This document shows, piece by piece, positions 22,362-33,340 of a stretch of DNA of 64,000 nucleotides. The notes under the pieces were generated by a model, which ran no database searches, was not told the origin of the DNA, and saw nothing but the letters and a program-made list of their open reading frames with translations. The DNA comes from Diplosphaera chodatii. Lineage: Eukaryota > Chlorophyta > Trebouxiophyceae > Prasiolales > Stichococcaceae. Within the stretch, counting starts at the first letter, position 1; every line of letters starts with the position of its first letter. The DNA lies in assembly GCA_032358165.1 (NCBI GenBank), contig JAALGY010000017.1:2232001-2296000 (forward strand). The letters are read 5' to 3'. The position numbers were made by a program, and so were the translations under genes.

Positions 22362-22515
22362 GGTTTAGGGTTTATTTAGCAGTGGCCGACCGGGGCGAGG
22401 GCCTGCGCGCCCACTGGTGCGGCCTTGTCGACCAATGGTTTCGCTGCCCCGGCTGTGGGCGGAAGCTGGGTGCAGTAGGGTTTAGGGTTTAGGGTTTGTT
22501 AAGCAGTGGCCGCCG
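22267..22515 (+). repeat. Tandem duplication with interstitial TTTAGGG telomere repeats
   Basis: A unit of 116 bp (22267-22382) is followed by a second copy of about 123 bp (from 22383), and the first bases of a third copy (tggccg, about 22506). Each unit ends in plant-type telomere repeats: two TTTAGGG units in copy 1 (about 22358-22374) and three in copy 2 (about 22474-22497), then a TTA(A)GCAG tail. The first copy covers the 3' end of the membrane-protein gene. The second reads on in a shifted frame with a CPGC-type motif. Confidence 0.88.
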
Positions 22516-23618
22516 GATGGGGTCCCCATCATCCTGGCTGCCCATAGTCCGTTTCGTTGCCGGTTTCAAACCCGTAAAGTGCTGCTGGCCGGACCTCTCT
22601 AGGGTGGCTCCTGCCAGCAGACCAAGCAGCTCTGCAGGACTGACCTGCCTCCGTTCCGTGTGTGACTGCAGGGCACGAGGCAAGGTGTTTGGCGCACAAC
22701 ATCCAATGCGCTCAGGCAGCGATTTGTGACAGCCGTTGTGCAGCCGTGACGGGCTGGCAGCAGCATGGACCACAGCGGGTTATTCTGGTTGGTGGTCCAC
22801 ATAACCCATAGGCATGAGACATTGACGGCTCACAACTGCTGCAATGAGACTCCAGGTCTGCTATGCAGGATCGCCTGCAATTTATGACTACATGTGCTCT
22901 AGGACCTAGAAATGAATATTGCTTTCTGCCCTTGCGGCATTGACTGTTATGCTGAACCCTTTAACGTTGCTTTCAGTGAACAGTGCACTATTGCAGTTTT
23001 GATTTGAGGTCAGCGCCTGCAGGTTGAAATGTTGGGGATTTGCTGATAGCTGACTTACAGTTGATATTATCCACAGATCTACCACTGATGGTGGCACGTG
23101 TTCAGGCTCTCTGCCTGTGTAAATCATTGAAGCTTTGGGAACTGGGCTCCAAAGCATAAAGTTCTGTCACTGCAGACCTTGCTCACAAAGATGTAGTCTC
23201 GAGCGAAGCGGACTGCCACTAACCAAGCAACTCTTGCAACTCTTGCAATTGCATTGCGACAAAGCTCCTACCAGTCGACAAGAATCGTGAAGGTTTCCCT
23301 GTTGAGTGACTGACTGCTGACAAATAAGGATCAGCAGCAGTGCCAGGGGAGGCCTGGATGTTCGGCCTCCAACCAAGAATCATTGTTCCCGCCCCATGAC
23401 CCCAAGGCGAGATGTGCCGCCATTTCTGATCACCGGGGCACAAGAATGCCATGCTCAATGGCGCAAAGGTGTTGTCCACTGACGTATCTCAAGAACGAGG
23501 TTGCGGCTGTGCAGAACAGTGTTTGCAACCCAGCAGCACGCACTTCCGCCTCGCAGAAGCTAGTCCTGCAATAATCGGTGTACAGCAGTTTGTGGCTCGA
23601 CGATACGGCCCCAGTGCC
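22516..23618. other. Intergenic region between convergent genes
   Basis: About 1.1 kb downstream of the telomere-repeat duplication and before the LysM gene stop. Open frames on the minus strand (22489-22773, 23219-23479) lack motifs. The stretch 22900-23160 is AT-richer than its surroundings. A short direct repeat (caactcttg twice) lies near 23228-23246. Confidence 0.5.
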
Positions 23619-25586
23619 TCAGTAGTACCTCAGCGCGGGGTACCGCATGTATCCACTCGGTCGGTAGTGCGTTGGACGCCAACTGTTGCCCAGCAGTCTG
23701 CGGGACAGCCAGCGTGCCGACTCCTGCGCTGCCGCCTGCAGCCGCCGCCGGCGGCCCAGCCCCAGGAACCCGGTCTTGGTCGCCGACAGCAGCGGCCGGT
23801 TGTTGAGCAGGTTGATCTGCAGCCCTAGGATGCTGGCACTCACGCCGCCGCCGCCGCCGTCGCTCCCGCCCAGGACACCGCCCAGCAGCTTGAACAGGTC
23901 GAGCGACAGCAGCTGCGGCGCAACTGCACGCCGGTGGAGAGGGGGACACCATGAGCGGAGACCCGACTGCAGAAGCACTGGGTGGTTGAACATTGCGCCA
24001 GCCCATCAGCTGGCACAACCAACTATATCCAGCACAGTGTGCATCAATAAGGGGTGTGTGCTCAGCGGGCACTCCTGCACCAGGGTGGCCAGACGACTTG
24101 CATTGCTGAAGCATGCAGCAGAGCCAGGCGGCAGCATGACGGGTGGCGCCAGTGCCAGTTTGGTCTCACCGTCATGGAGTGTGACCAGGGCGCTGCCATC
24201 TGCAAAGGTGCCAGGCGTCACGCTGATGGTGCTGGGCTCCTCGTTGGGGATGGGGATGTCCAGCTTCAACGTAGGCAGCCCTGAAGTGTCGAGCGTGAAG
24301 TCGCCCTGCAGCAAGACAACACACGAAGGGTTTGCTGCAGGGTGGCGGGAACATGGTTGCATGCTTCGTAGTGTGACAGACCATGCTACTCCAGATGTTC
24401 AGTCAAGTAAGCCTGCGGTCAGATGGGTGGTGCACATGAGCTGCAGGCATCGTAATCAGGTGGCTTCGTGTTCAAACCTGGCAGGTACTGAACACAGCGC
24501 ACAGCTGCAGATTCGAGTTGAGCACCGAGCTCAGCACCGGCGTGACGTCAATGCCGCACGTGGGTTGCGGCGGACAGCCTGCGACACACCAACGGCTCAT
24601 CTTGCAGTGTTGCGACACCATGTGGTCTGACCAACTTGGTCAGCGTGATCAGCTGACCAACCTCATGGATTACCGCCTCGCAGGCTTACCATGCAGTTGC
24701 ACTGTACCGGCAGAATGCGACAGGCACAGGGAAGTGGTTCACACCAATGCACAGCGTCATGGCGTCATACGCGTCGCCGGCGTCGCCGAAGGACTTGGGG
24801 TTGAGCGCCCGCACTTGAGCGCAGCTCATGCGGAACTGTGTGGCGATGGCGTCGCAGCTGTCACCGGGCTTGACAGTGTACTCCACCCCGCCGCATTTCT
24901 GCAGAGCGTGAAAAGAGAAGCTTGTTCCTGCTCTGCTGGTTGCCGTGCCATGACACACTGGGCAGGTGATGCTGGGCACTGGACCGTGACCATCTCAGCA
25001 GTGTGCAGCGGCTCACCGCTTCCGGAGGCAGCGACGGCAGGCAGATGTCTGAGTTGGAGAGATCCGCACAGTCCGCCCGACGGAGCTGCCTGTTGAGGCC
25101 CAGCAGCTGGTTGACTGTCAAGCCATTGCCCGCCGCGACGGTTGCGCAGGTGTCGCCCGGGCTGACTTTGGCCCTGCTGGCGCAAAAGGCCAGCTCGTCC
25201 GCTGTGCACACCAGGTCGCCTGTTTTGAGGGAGCTGCAAGCAAGGCCTGGGTTGCGGCCCAGCAGCTGCTCGAGTGTCTGTCCACTGGCAGCCCTGCGCA
25301 CACACGGACACCATGTGGCAAAACAACCTAGATACCGCATATACGTGAAATCATTGTGTTGCATGAAAGGTGTTGGTTTCCAACAGCAGCTGTGCAGGGG
25401 CAATCAGATGGGCAGGCAGGACGAATCGAAAGCAAGCCAACCGACTCACGCGATGCTGGCGCACGTCTCGCCTTGACGCACTTCAGACAACACGCCGCAG
25501 CCCGGCGGGAAGTCGTCGGGAGCCACTGCCGCAGCCGCACCCAGGCCCAGCAGCAACAGTAGTGCCATCGCCGGGTTGCGTGTCAT
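23619..25586 (-). CDS. Secreted LysM-domain protein
   Basis: Exons: 25586-25450, 25293-25017, 24898-24745, 24578-24478, 24305 to about 24030, and about 23932-23619; the last two junctions are uncertain. The N-terminus is a clear signal peptide ('MALLLLLGLGAAAAV'). Three LysM modules follow: 'VRQGETCASIA', 'VSPGDTCATVAAGNGLTVNQ' and 'YTVKPGDSCDAIATQF...', each with the Cys spacing of eukaryotic LysM proteins. The C-terminal half ('TLKLDIPIPNEEPSTISVTP') and a final basic, glycine-rich region match no family I know. LysM binds N-acetylglucosamine polymers such as chitin or peptidoglycan, so the protein is probably extracellular, perhaps in the cell wall or against bacteria (inference). No kinase domain or GPI signal was seen. 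Confidence 0.82.
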
Positions 25587-26906
25587 TATTGCAGCTCACG
25601 TGACCAGCCTATTCGAACGGGAGGATGGGGTTCAGCGACGACCCAGCAGCAAATTGGCTGTGTTCATACAGCAATCCGCCGATGCAGGGAACGACGAGCT
25701 GCAGAGTCGATGCACGGCAGATTGGACCCGCCACAGCAGGCGTCCCGCAGTAGTAGTGTGCAGGTACAATCCGGTGAATCTGCTGACGCTGACGCGCGTG
25801 CCAACGGTGCAACTGGCCAATCAGCTCTCATATCTACATCTGCACCATGTGGCACGCACTGGTGAACGCGATGCTGTTTGAAAGATAGTCATCCTGTGCT
25901 CCAGACGACCGCTGAAATCAACACGTCACCCGGAGGTTGCAGCAATGCGTGAAGTGCAGGGCCACGCACGGGCAGCGTCGTCATCAAACGCACATTATCG
26001 TCACAAGGTGTGTGTAATACAGCAAGAGCGCGTCGGTCAGATACCGTGAGGGCGCTGGAGCTGCAGTGGAAGCCAGGGGATGGATCGGAAACCTCCGATG
26101 CGACGGTTGATACGGATGGGCCAGCTGAAGGTACTGAGGAGGCCGCGTTTCAACAAAAAAGCGCGACAGCGCAGAGCATCTGGTGGTGCTGGTGCTGTGT
26201 CGCCGCTGCTCGGCCGATGTGACGGTCTCATGTCATTCGATCAGTCGGTGATCAGGTCATTGTCCTGCGTCATCACTACATGCAGAGAATATCACCAACG
26301 CCACGGAGCCCACCAGTCTGCCAATCAAAGCCTGCCCAAGATTTGGCGCAACGCAGTGCCAGTGCTGTCTGTCAAGCGACCCGAGGCCAGGGCAGGTACC
26401 GCCTCCGATCTCGGTTTCTGCACACTGAACCACTGCAACGCTTTGTCGCCTCTCATATTCGAGTTCCTACCAATACGCAACCTAGTGCCTTATTTTACCG
26501 TGTATGCCGTCGTATCGGATGTCAGCGGAACGCCCGGTTTGCAAGGGTGGGAGCTAGCGGACTGCGCCGACCGTACCGCTCGCTGATGCAGGCGTCGATT
26601 TCCGTGCCGATGGCTCTGATTGCGCAAGGTCGGACCGTTTTGGACATTCACAGTACCTGAGCTTCAGACAAGTAAACGATCAAGGGCTGGCATGATAGCT
26701 TGCGATGGTGCTGATGGCAATGATTTCGGATTCTGAGCAGGGGCACGAACCAGGTCCACACCTCGGGGCGTCAGGGTTGCGCGCACGTGCCCCGCGCGCG
26801 AGCGCTTTAGTTGCCTGCAGCAGGGCGGTCAGCCTGCTGCACCTACGCACAAACAACTCGACGAGAGGTATTCCAATACTACGCCAGCTTCACAGCATCA
26901 AGTGGC
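25587..26906. other. Divergent intergenic region, LysM / dynein light chain
   Basis: About 1.3 kb between two divergent starts, long for this window. A plus-strand open frame of 168 codons (26080-26586, basic N-terminus) and one of 70 codons (26010-26222) are present, but neither shows a domain, a recognisable exon partner or distinctive coding periodicity. Left unannotated. Confidence 0.4.
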
Positions 26907-27698
26907 ATGAGCAATACGGCGTCCGAACGCCAGTCTCGTGACACCGCTGCGGTGAAGCAGGTGCAGTCAGGCATACCCGTGCACAACAGCCTGCGGCCTG
27001 CATGATCGACAGGCCAACGAGCCGAGCACGTGTCACACGCAGGTGCGCTACGACAACACGTACATCACCGACGCCAGCGGCCACGGCAAAGTGCGCATTC
27101 TACACACACTTAGCATGCATTGCTGGCGCAGCCAGACACACAGCTTTGACGGATAGTAGTTTCAGATTGTATCATTTTGTGCCGCTTGCAATGATATCAC
27201 AGGAGCTGGTGTTTGGCGATCGCAAAGTCGAAGCTGTCATCAGCGAGCTGCTGGCAGAGCGGCTCAGCCACCAGCAGTACGACCCAGTCACCGGCACAAA
27301 GGTGCTTCTTGAGTGTTACTCGCTCCTACTCTCGTGAATGCTTCCTGCGCTGGTTCATGACACAGCAAGCATGCTGGCAAGTGCAGACTGCCAAAGCCCT
27401 TGCGGATGAACTGCGGGACCGCATCCAGGCGCTGGGCTACCTTCGCCACAAGCTCATCATTCAGGTGGCACACTGCTGTACTGTTCGACTCGGGAAGCAA
27501 TGGCCCCAGCGCGCAGCCTGTGTGCAACCATGTATATGTTGCCTGCTGCAGGTGGCAGTGTGCCAGGATACTGGGCAAGCCATGCGGGTGGCGTCACGGT
27601 GCCTATGGGACCCTGCCAACGACGGGTCCGCCTGTCAGTACTTCCGCAACGACACGCTGACATGCGTCTGCCAGGTGTTTGGTTTGTACCTCGAATAG
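26907..27698 (+). CDS. Tctex1-family dynein light chain
   Basis: Five exons: 26907-26960, 27043-27090, 27203-27301, 27387-27464, 27552-27698; 141 residues, all phase 0. The Tctex1 fold is clear: 'VRYDNTYITD' at the start, 'KVEAVISELLAERL', 'LADELRDRIQALGY' and the C-terminal strands with 'SRCLWDPANDGSACQYFRND' and 'VCQVFGLYLE'. The length is normal for the family. It resembles the TCTEX1D2/Tctex2b branch used in axonemal or intraflagellar-transport dynein, so the alga probably builds cilia at some stage or keeps the machinery (inference). A cytoplasmic dynein role is the alternative. Confidence 0.9.
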
Positions 27699-27997
27699 CA
27701 AGGGATGAACGATGAACACGAAATCTGCAAGGACCTACAGTCCGGTCAAGACACCAAGTCAACTGAATGCGGCCCTCAATGGAGGGTGTGTCACGGTTGA
27801 GAGCAAATACAAGCAAATGTACAATGCAACACATCCTGTCTCAGCTAGGGCTGTGCTGCCGAAAGTCTAAACAGTAATATAAGACCCTGCCTGCCCCAGA
27901 AACCTGACGCTGCAGCCGCTAATAACCTCCCTCCTGCCTACCCCTGCCCCAGCCCGATGCTCAGCATGCCACCAGAGCAATGTGCGCTGGTGCTCTC
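27699..27997. other. Convergent intergenic region
   Basis: 299 bp between the Tctex1 stop (+) and the carrier stop (-). Probably 3' UTRs; nothing else seen. Confidence 0.5.
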
Positions 27998-30316
27998 TCA
28001 CCCCGACGTCAGCTCGCCGGTCTGCCGTGCATACGTCTTGAACACCTCAAAGAGCGACGTCACGATCGCATAGCCGGCGGCAGTGCGAGTCGTGCGCGGC
28101 CCTGCGCCCGCAAAGAGCGCCCGCACGCCACCGCCCTTGTACACCTGCAGCCGCATGCCCCGGAGTCGACGGTGCACTGACAGCGAAAACACCATCGTGT
28201 ACGATTCAGGTCATGAGGTCCTGCATCTCGTGAACTTGGCACGGCGCGTGCATAGCAAGCTACTGACATCAGGTTGCGCATCCGTTGCGAACAGGGACGC
28301 GCACCTTGACCAGGCACTGGACGATGGTGCTGGACTTGCCGTTCTTGGCTGTCTGTTGCTTCGTCTTGACGACATCAAAGGGCGTTGTCACCACAGCCGC
28401 GAGGCTGGCAGCCGCCCCTGCACGATGGCAGCCTGGATTAGCATGATTCACCCCAAACGGCAGCTGTGGCATGCCTGCTGACAGCTGTACAAGCTTGACC
28501 AGATGGAATTTGTCGAACATTTGACGTGCCTGCAGCCGTGATGTTGATGACCAGGATCTCAACAGGGGTGCGCACACGCAGCAGCTTTGGCACATCTGCC
28601 ACGACTGGCAACTCGTTGATGTTGCCTGCACAACACACAATACACATGTATGAAATGTCGCCCTAGGCACGAGAGGCCTACCAAACAACTGCGAGTGCCT
28701 CTACAGATGGAGCGCACCGAAGGAGCAGCATGCAAGGTGACGTGGGCAGGACATTCTGCTCTCCAGATGCATGTTTGCAGAGGTTGCACTCACTGTTCTG
28801 CCAGAAGGAGTTTGCCAGCGTGTCGTACTCATGTTGCATGAGTGAAGCACGCAGCGGCTCCAGCATTGCCCAGTACAGTGCTGCGAAGGGCACATCCTTT
28901 GCCAGGCTGGCGCCCATCCCTGCATGCCAGCATGCAATGCAGGTTCCGTGCCGAATCAACCAATGGCTGGGCAGCTGCTACAAACAGCTGACGACTACAT
29001 GTTGATTTATACTTGACACGAAGGGGTTTCAGCTACACTCACAGTCCAGAACGCATGTTGGGTCACAGCAACAGCTGCCGCCACTGGCATGTGAAATGAT
29101 GCAACCAATGTCAGGGCACCTGTCCACATGGAGGTGATGCGCTGGAGGCGGCTGGTGCCGGGCGCCGATGCCAGCTGCCGGAGGATGCCCCCCTTCATGG
29201 GGCTGCTGCCGCCGCTGCCGCTGCTGCCTGTCATGTCTGCCGCCTGCAGCCGGACGCGCGCCAGCTCCAGGGGCGCTGTAGCAAAGCCGGCGACCGCGCG
29301 GGATGCTGCGCCCGCTACCAATGGTGCATACACGCCTGCGGGGCAGGGCCAAGTCGACCATGCAGGCAATGCTTCATCTTTAGGCACATGTTGCACCAGA
29401 CACGACACAGAAGCGTCTCATTTGTCCCTGCTGCAATGCCGTCCAGAGGTCGCTGTGTGCTTCAGGCAATGCGCATGCAGTTGCTGATGCACCTGCGGAA
29501 GAGCAGCGCTCCAGGAGGTAGTCATACAGTGGTAGGTAAATTGCCACGAGCGGCACAGTCAGCAGTACTGCGGCGTCCGTGCCCCGCCAGAGGGAATGCA
29601 GGCCCTCGTGCCGTGCAATCTTGTACAGCCCGTCAAACGACGACCTGCATCAGCAGCTGAAAGGTCAGGATTCAGGCATGCAGCTCGTCAAATGGCGAAG
29701 GTACATTGCGACTGTCGTCAGGCTCACTGCAGGGTCCTGCAGAGTAACGCACGGCTGCAGCACCCAGACCTGTAGCTCGGCAGGGCTGCCTGCGGGGGTG
29801 CTCTGTACACCGGCGCATTCTGGACGAAAATGGCCGCATTGCCATTGCTGTGAAACAGGCCAGACGTCAAGCCGGGCCCTGGGCTGTAGCGCCTGTAGAT
29901 GCGTAGTGCATGATTTATCTGAAAGGACCACTTTCAGGGTACCAAAACCTTGGGCTTCATCTGGCAGTCTCACGTGTACTGCCCTCAGACACCCACCAGG
30001 CTGCGGCTGCTGGGCTCTGGGTGTTGCCGGGCACCGTATGGCGTGTGGCTGCCTGCGCCTGCATCCTCGTCTGCAGTAGCACTGGATTGCCATCGGTGAC
30101 TCGAACGATGACAACACGGCACCGCCAACCGGGGCAGCTGCATGAAGCACTAGTGGTTCATCCGCGGGCCGGATGGGCATGCACCTTCACTACATCGATG
30201 GGGTTGAGAAACACGCTGGACACCAGCGACGCAATTCCAGCTGCACATCCTCGCTGCCATATTGTCAGCTCTTTCAGCGCTGCGGACTGTTCTTCATCAC
30301 TGTGCGGCGCTGTCAT
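27998..30316 (-). CDS. Mitochondrial carrier, MTM1/SLC25A39-40 type
   Basis: Nine exons: 30316-30185, 30070-29997, 29892-29728, 29644-29493, 29335-29120, 28919-28794, 28625-28530, 28417-28305, 28144-27998; 406 residues, all phases consistent. Three carrier repeats with the P-x-D signature are visible: 'LNPIDVVK', 'TAPLELARVRLQA' and 'TTPFDVVKTKQQ', with matrix-helix motifs such as 'EGLHSLWRGTD' and 'GVRALFAGAGPRTTRTA'. The long loops after repeats 1 and 2 match the MTM1/SLC25A39-40 branch, linked to glutathione import, Fe-S and manganese homeostasis in mitochondria. The substrate is inferred from the subfamily only. The intron 28529-28418 starts with GC, not GT, if the family-conserved junction ('INITAAG' to 'AAASLAAVV') is right. 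Confidence 0.88.
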
Positions 30317-31018
30317 GGCGCCGCACCCGAAGCCACACACAGGGCTGCTCACTCTAAAGATAGCACAGGAAACTGCCTTCGGTAAATTGCAGTGTATCTT
30401 CACAAGTGTTCAAATAGTTGCCGATCGCTTGTCAGGTCGGATGACGGGCGATGCCGGAGCTACTTCTCATTCTCGTGGGGGGGCAGTCCCAAAGTGTGCA
30501 TGCGATCCCAGCAAAGGGGGCCGCTTGGCAGTCTACTACAGGCTAGCTACTTGTGATAGGTCTGCAAAGCGTTCCTAGACCAACGTTGGTGTTGCTGACA
30601 CTCGCATCGGAGGAGCTTCCCTATCGGTGGTGGTGACGCAGCCAGGGCATGAGGGCAAGCTCCAGAAGGTGGCTGGGATCTACTACCTCGCGGCAGTAGT
30701 TTGTGCGCCACCGGGAGCCCATAAACTTTTAGTTTCAAGGGACATGCATGCGCCTAGCAATTTGAGCGGTCTTGTGGAAAACATCTCGTGCCTGTAGCTG
30801 TCAGTGCAGCAAACTAAATTCCGCCGAGCTGCAGATAAGCACAGCTGCCAGTTGGCCAAGTGTGCAAAGCAACATCAGGCTCCTACTTTGGTAGCTGTAG
30901 ACTCACTCGACGCTGTGAGGTGCAGTGAACCAGTCTGCGGACCATGCATTGAGTGCGTGAGGTGTTTGACGCGTTCAACGCGTCTGCAGCACAGAACGTC
31001 ATCGGGTGCGGGACCAGC
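30317..31018. other. Divergent intergenic region
   Basis: About 700 bp between the carrier start (-) and the mS35 start (+); both promoters should lie here. No coding motif seen. Confidence 0.5.
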
Positions 31019-32796
31019 ATGCAGCGGCTGGTGAGCCGGCAACTGCTGGCCCGCTTGCGCACGGTCGTCGAGCATGCACATCTGCCAGCAGATACGACGA
31101 CGGTTCAGCAGCAGCTCCCGTGCTTGGCGTCACACGCATGCAACTTGCCGCGTTGGTTGTCCACCGGCGCGGCTGCACCGCCTGGTGAGCATCAATGAAG
31201 TGGCCATCTGCGGCAAGCAAAGATCGGTGGCGGTGTCACAGCGCGTATCATACCAAAGGGTAGCAGCTGGGTGTCCTGACGAGGAGCACGGTGTGCAACA
31301 GGGGATGGAGAGTCATCAGAGCCTGACAGCTTGGCAGCGGCGGCGGAGGGCGGCGAGGCCGATGTGCCTGCAGATGCCTCGGATACAGAGGCGGTCGAGA
31401 TCAATATGGACGACTACGAACTCACAGATCGGGGGCTCGACCAGGTGAGCAGGGAGACGTGGTGGGTGGCCATCCCTCCGCTTCATGTTTTGGGCGGGGC
31501 CGGTGACAGTGTCTGCTGCTGCGGTGCTGCAGGCACTGAAGTTTAGGGGTGGCGTGCCGGACCGGCGGGGGCGGAAGCCCACGCGAGCAGAGAAAGGCAG
31601 CTACATCGACGATGGCGACTTGCAGCGCGAGGTGCTGGTCATGTGACGTTGCCCTGAGCAACTCTCGTGCAGTCTCGCATTCGCCAGGCCCAGCGTGCAG
31701 ACTCAGCGCAGGTGACTGTGCTGGCTCTGCTGACGCCCTGGTGTCCATGCGCAGCTGGAAGATATATCCATCAAGGTCCCGGATGAGATCAGCCTGTACA
31801 ACCTGCGGGACGCGGCGCCGGGCATTTACATGCCGCGCTCTGATGTCCTGGAGGACCTGATCAAATATGGCAAGGAGCACATGGACGAGGTGCTGGGCGA
31901 TGTGAGTGGACTTTCCACACTTCGCTCCGAGCTGGTGCCATGCAAGTCTTGCTGTCGGTCTGTTCGATAGTGACACTGCGCATCAGTGGGGCATGACTTG
32001 CACATGACAGTGGAGTTGTACCTTCGCACCTGTTCTGGGCTCCTTTGCAGCTTGCCCGTGCCGAATCTGCTTGGTGCTGCATCGAGGTTGGGGATACTTA
32101 CCGATACATGTGACGGTGTGCACTCACCTTCACATCTTGCACGTCGCCTGTGACAGGTCGGGATGCTGGACGACACAGACAACCCGCTGCACGCGGGGCA
32201 GCGGCCCATCCTGCGGTGGACGGTGCGCATGCGGCTGGACACCTCGGGAGAGTCCAATGTGGCCGTCAACCGGAAGGCCGTGTGCAAGGTGCTCCATTGT
32301 GACTCAAGCCTGGTGACAATCGCATTGGCATCATGGTGCACGGCTACATGTGGCGGGCGCCATGTGCATGGCGCAGGCCGTCTCACCACCAGGTGTCAAT
32401 GCATGGCCGTGCCCTGCGGCAGGTATATCTGCGGGAGTTGCAGGAGGAGACGGGTCTCACGGATGCGGCGCTGCAGCACGTGGCCGTTGTGTGCGGCAGC
32501 AGGTGCGAGTGCAGATGACCTAACAGAGCACGAACAGCACTTGCAGCAGCTTTGGGAACTTCACGGCTCTCAAGAGCGCCATACAAACGGTGTGCATCTG
32601 TAGGTACAACCCCAAGACTGGCGAGCTGACGCTGACCAGTGAGAGGCACCCCGAGCGGGAGGAAAACCGCCTCCACATCATGGACGTGCTGTACGCGTTG
32701 ATAGCAGAGGGCGAGCGGGTGCACCCATCGCATAAGGCAGCGGCAGATGGGCCACAGGCAGAGCAGCGGCGGGCGGCCCAGGCCGGTGCCGAATGA
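31019..32796 (+). CDS. Mitochondrial ribosomal protein mS35 (MRP-S28 domain)
   Basis: Seven exons: 31019-31184, 31320-31444, 31533-31631, 31755-31901, 32157-32288, 32423-32502, 32604-32796; 313 residues. The N-terminus is a basic, hydroxylated presequence ending near 'RWLSTGAAAPP', typical of mitochondrial import. The C-terminal half carries the conserved small-subunit domain of mS35/Rsm24: 'DDTDNPLHAGQRPILRWTV', 'VYLRELQEETGLTDAALQHV' and 'RYNPKTGELTLTSERHPERE'. The protein should be part of the mitoribosomal small subunit. 'RELQEETGL' superficially resembles a Nudix box but lies in the mS35 motif. Confidence in the family is good; the exact name rests on remembered plant homologues. Confidence 0.83.
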
Positions 32797-33340
32797 CGGC
32801 GCCGAACCCGATGCACACAGCATCATCCCTGCTCGCATCGCCTCGTGCCAGATTCACAGCTATTGCAGAGTGATGTTTTGACAGGTGCTCGGAGGTGGAA
32901 GCATCAGTAGCACAGTCTGCATGTAATGCAGTCAGACAAGGAAGTCCGAAGCCCTGGTGTTGCATGGCTTGTGCCTGGCGTGCAATGGGACCCACCCTGA
33001 AGCCATCGTGGCCAGCGTGCGATCGGCCTGTGAGCGACCGCTGATGGTCACTTGCTGCTTACAACCGTTGTCAAGTCCGGCTGCTGACCGGGCTTCAATG
33101 TTGGCATTGGAGACTGTAATTGCGTCCAGTCCAGACGGTGTCTGTTTCGGTCTGAGTTGCATCGTGGACGCACTACTGTAGAAGGGGGAGGTGCAGCCAC
33201 TGATGCTGCTGCACAATCCCCCCTCCAACCCTTCCTTTAGGCTAGCGGGCAGTTATCTACTCCAGCACAGAGCCAGAGGGCTGCGCAACCCGCAGTCCAC
33301 CGTAGTTTGGGCCTCCTCCGGGGTCCATCCACCAGCAACA
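32797..33340. other. Intergenic region upstream of hexokinase
   Basis: About 540 bp between two co-directional genes, holding the mS35 3' UTR and the hexokinase promoter. No gene seen. Confidence 0.5.

Noticed and set aside
32423..32502. Nudix-hydrolase box in 'RELQEETGLTDAALQ'
   Set aside because: The surrounding sequence and downstream motifs fit the mitoribosomal mS35 domain, the Nudix glycine and full 23-residue pattern are missing, and the exon joins smoothly to the rest of mS35.
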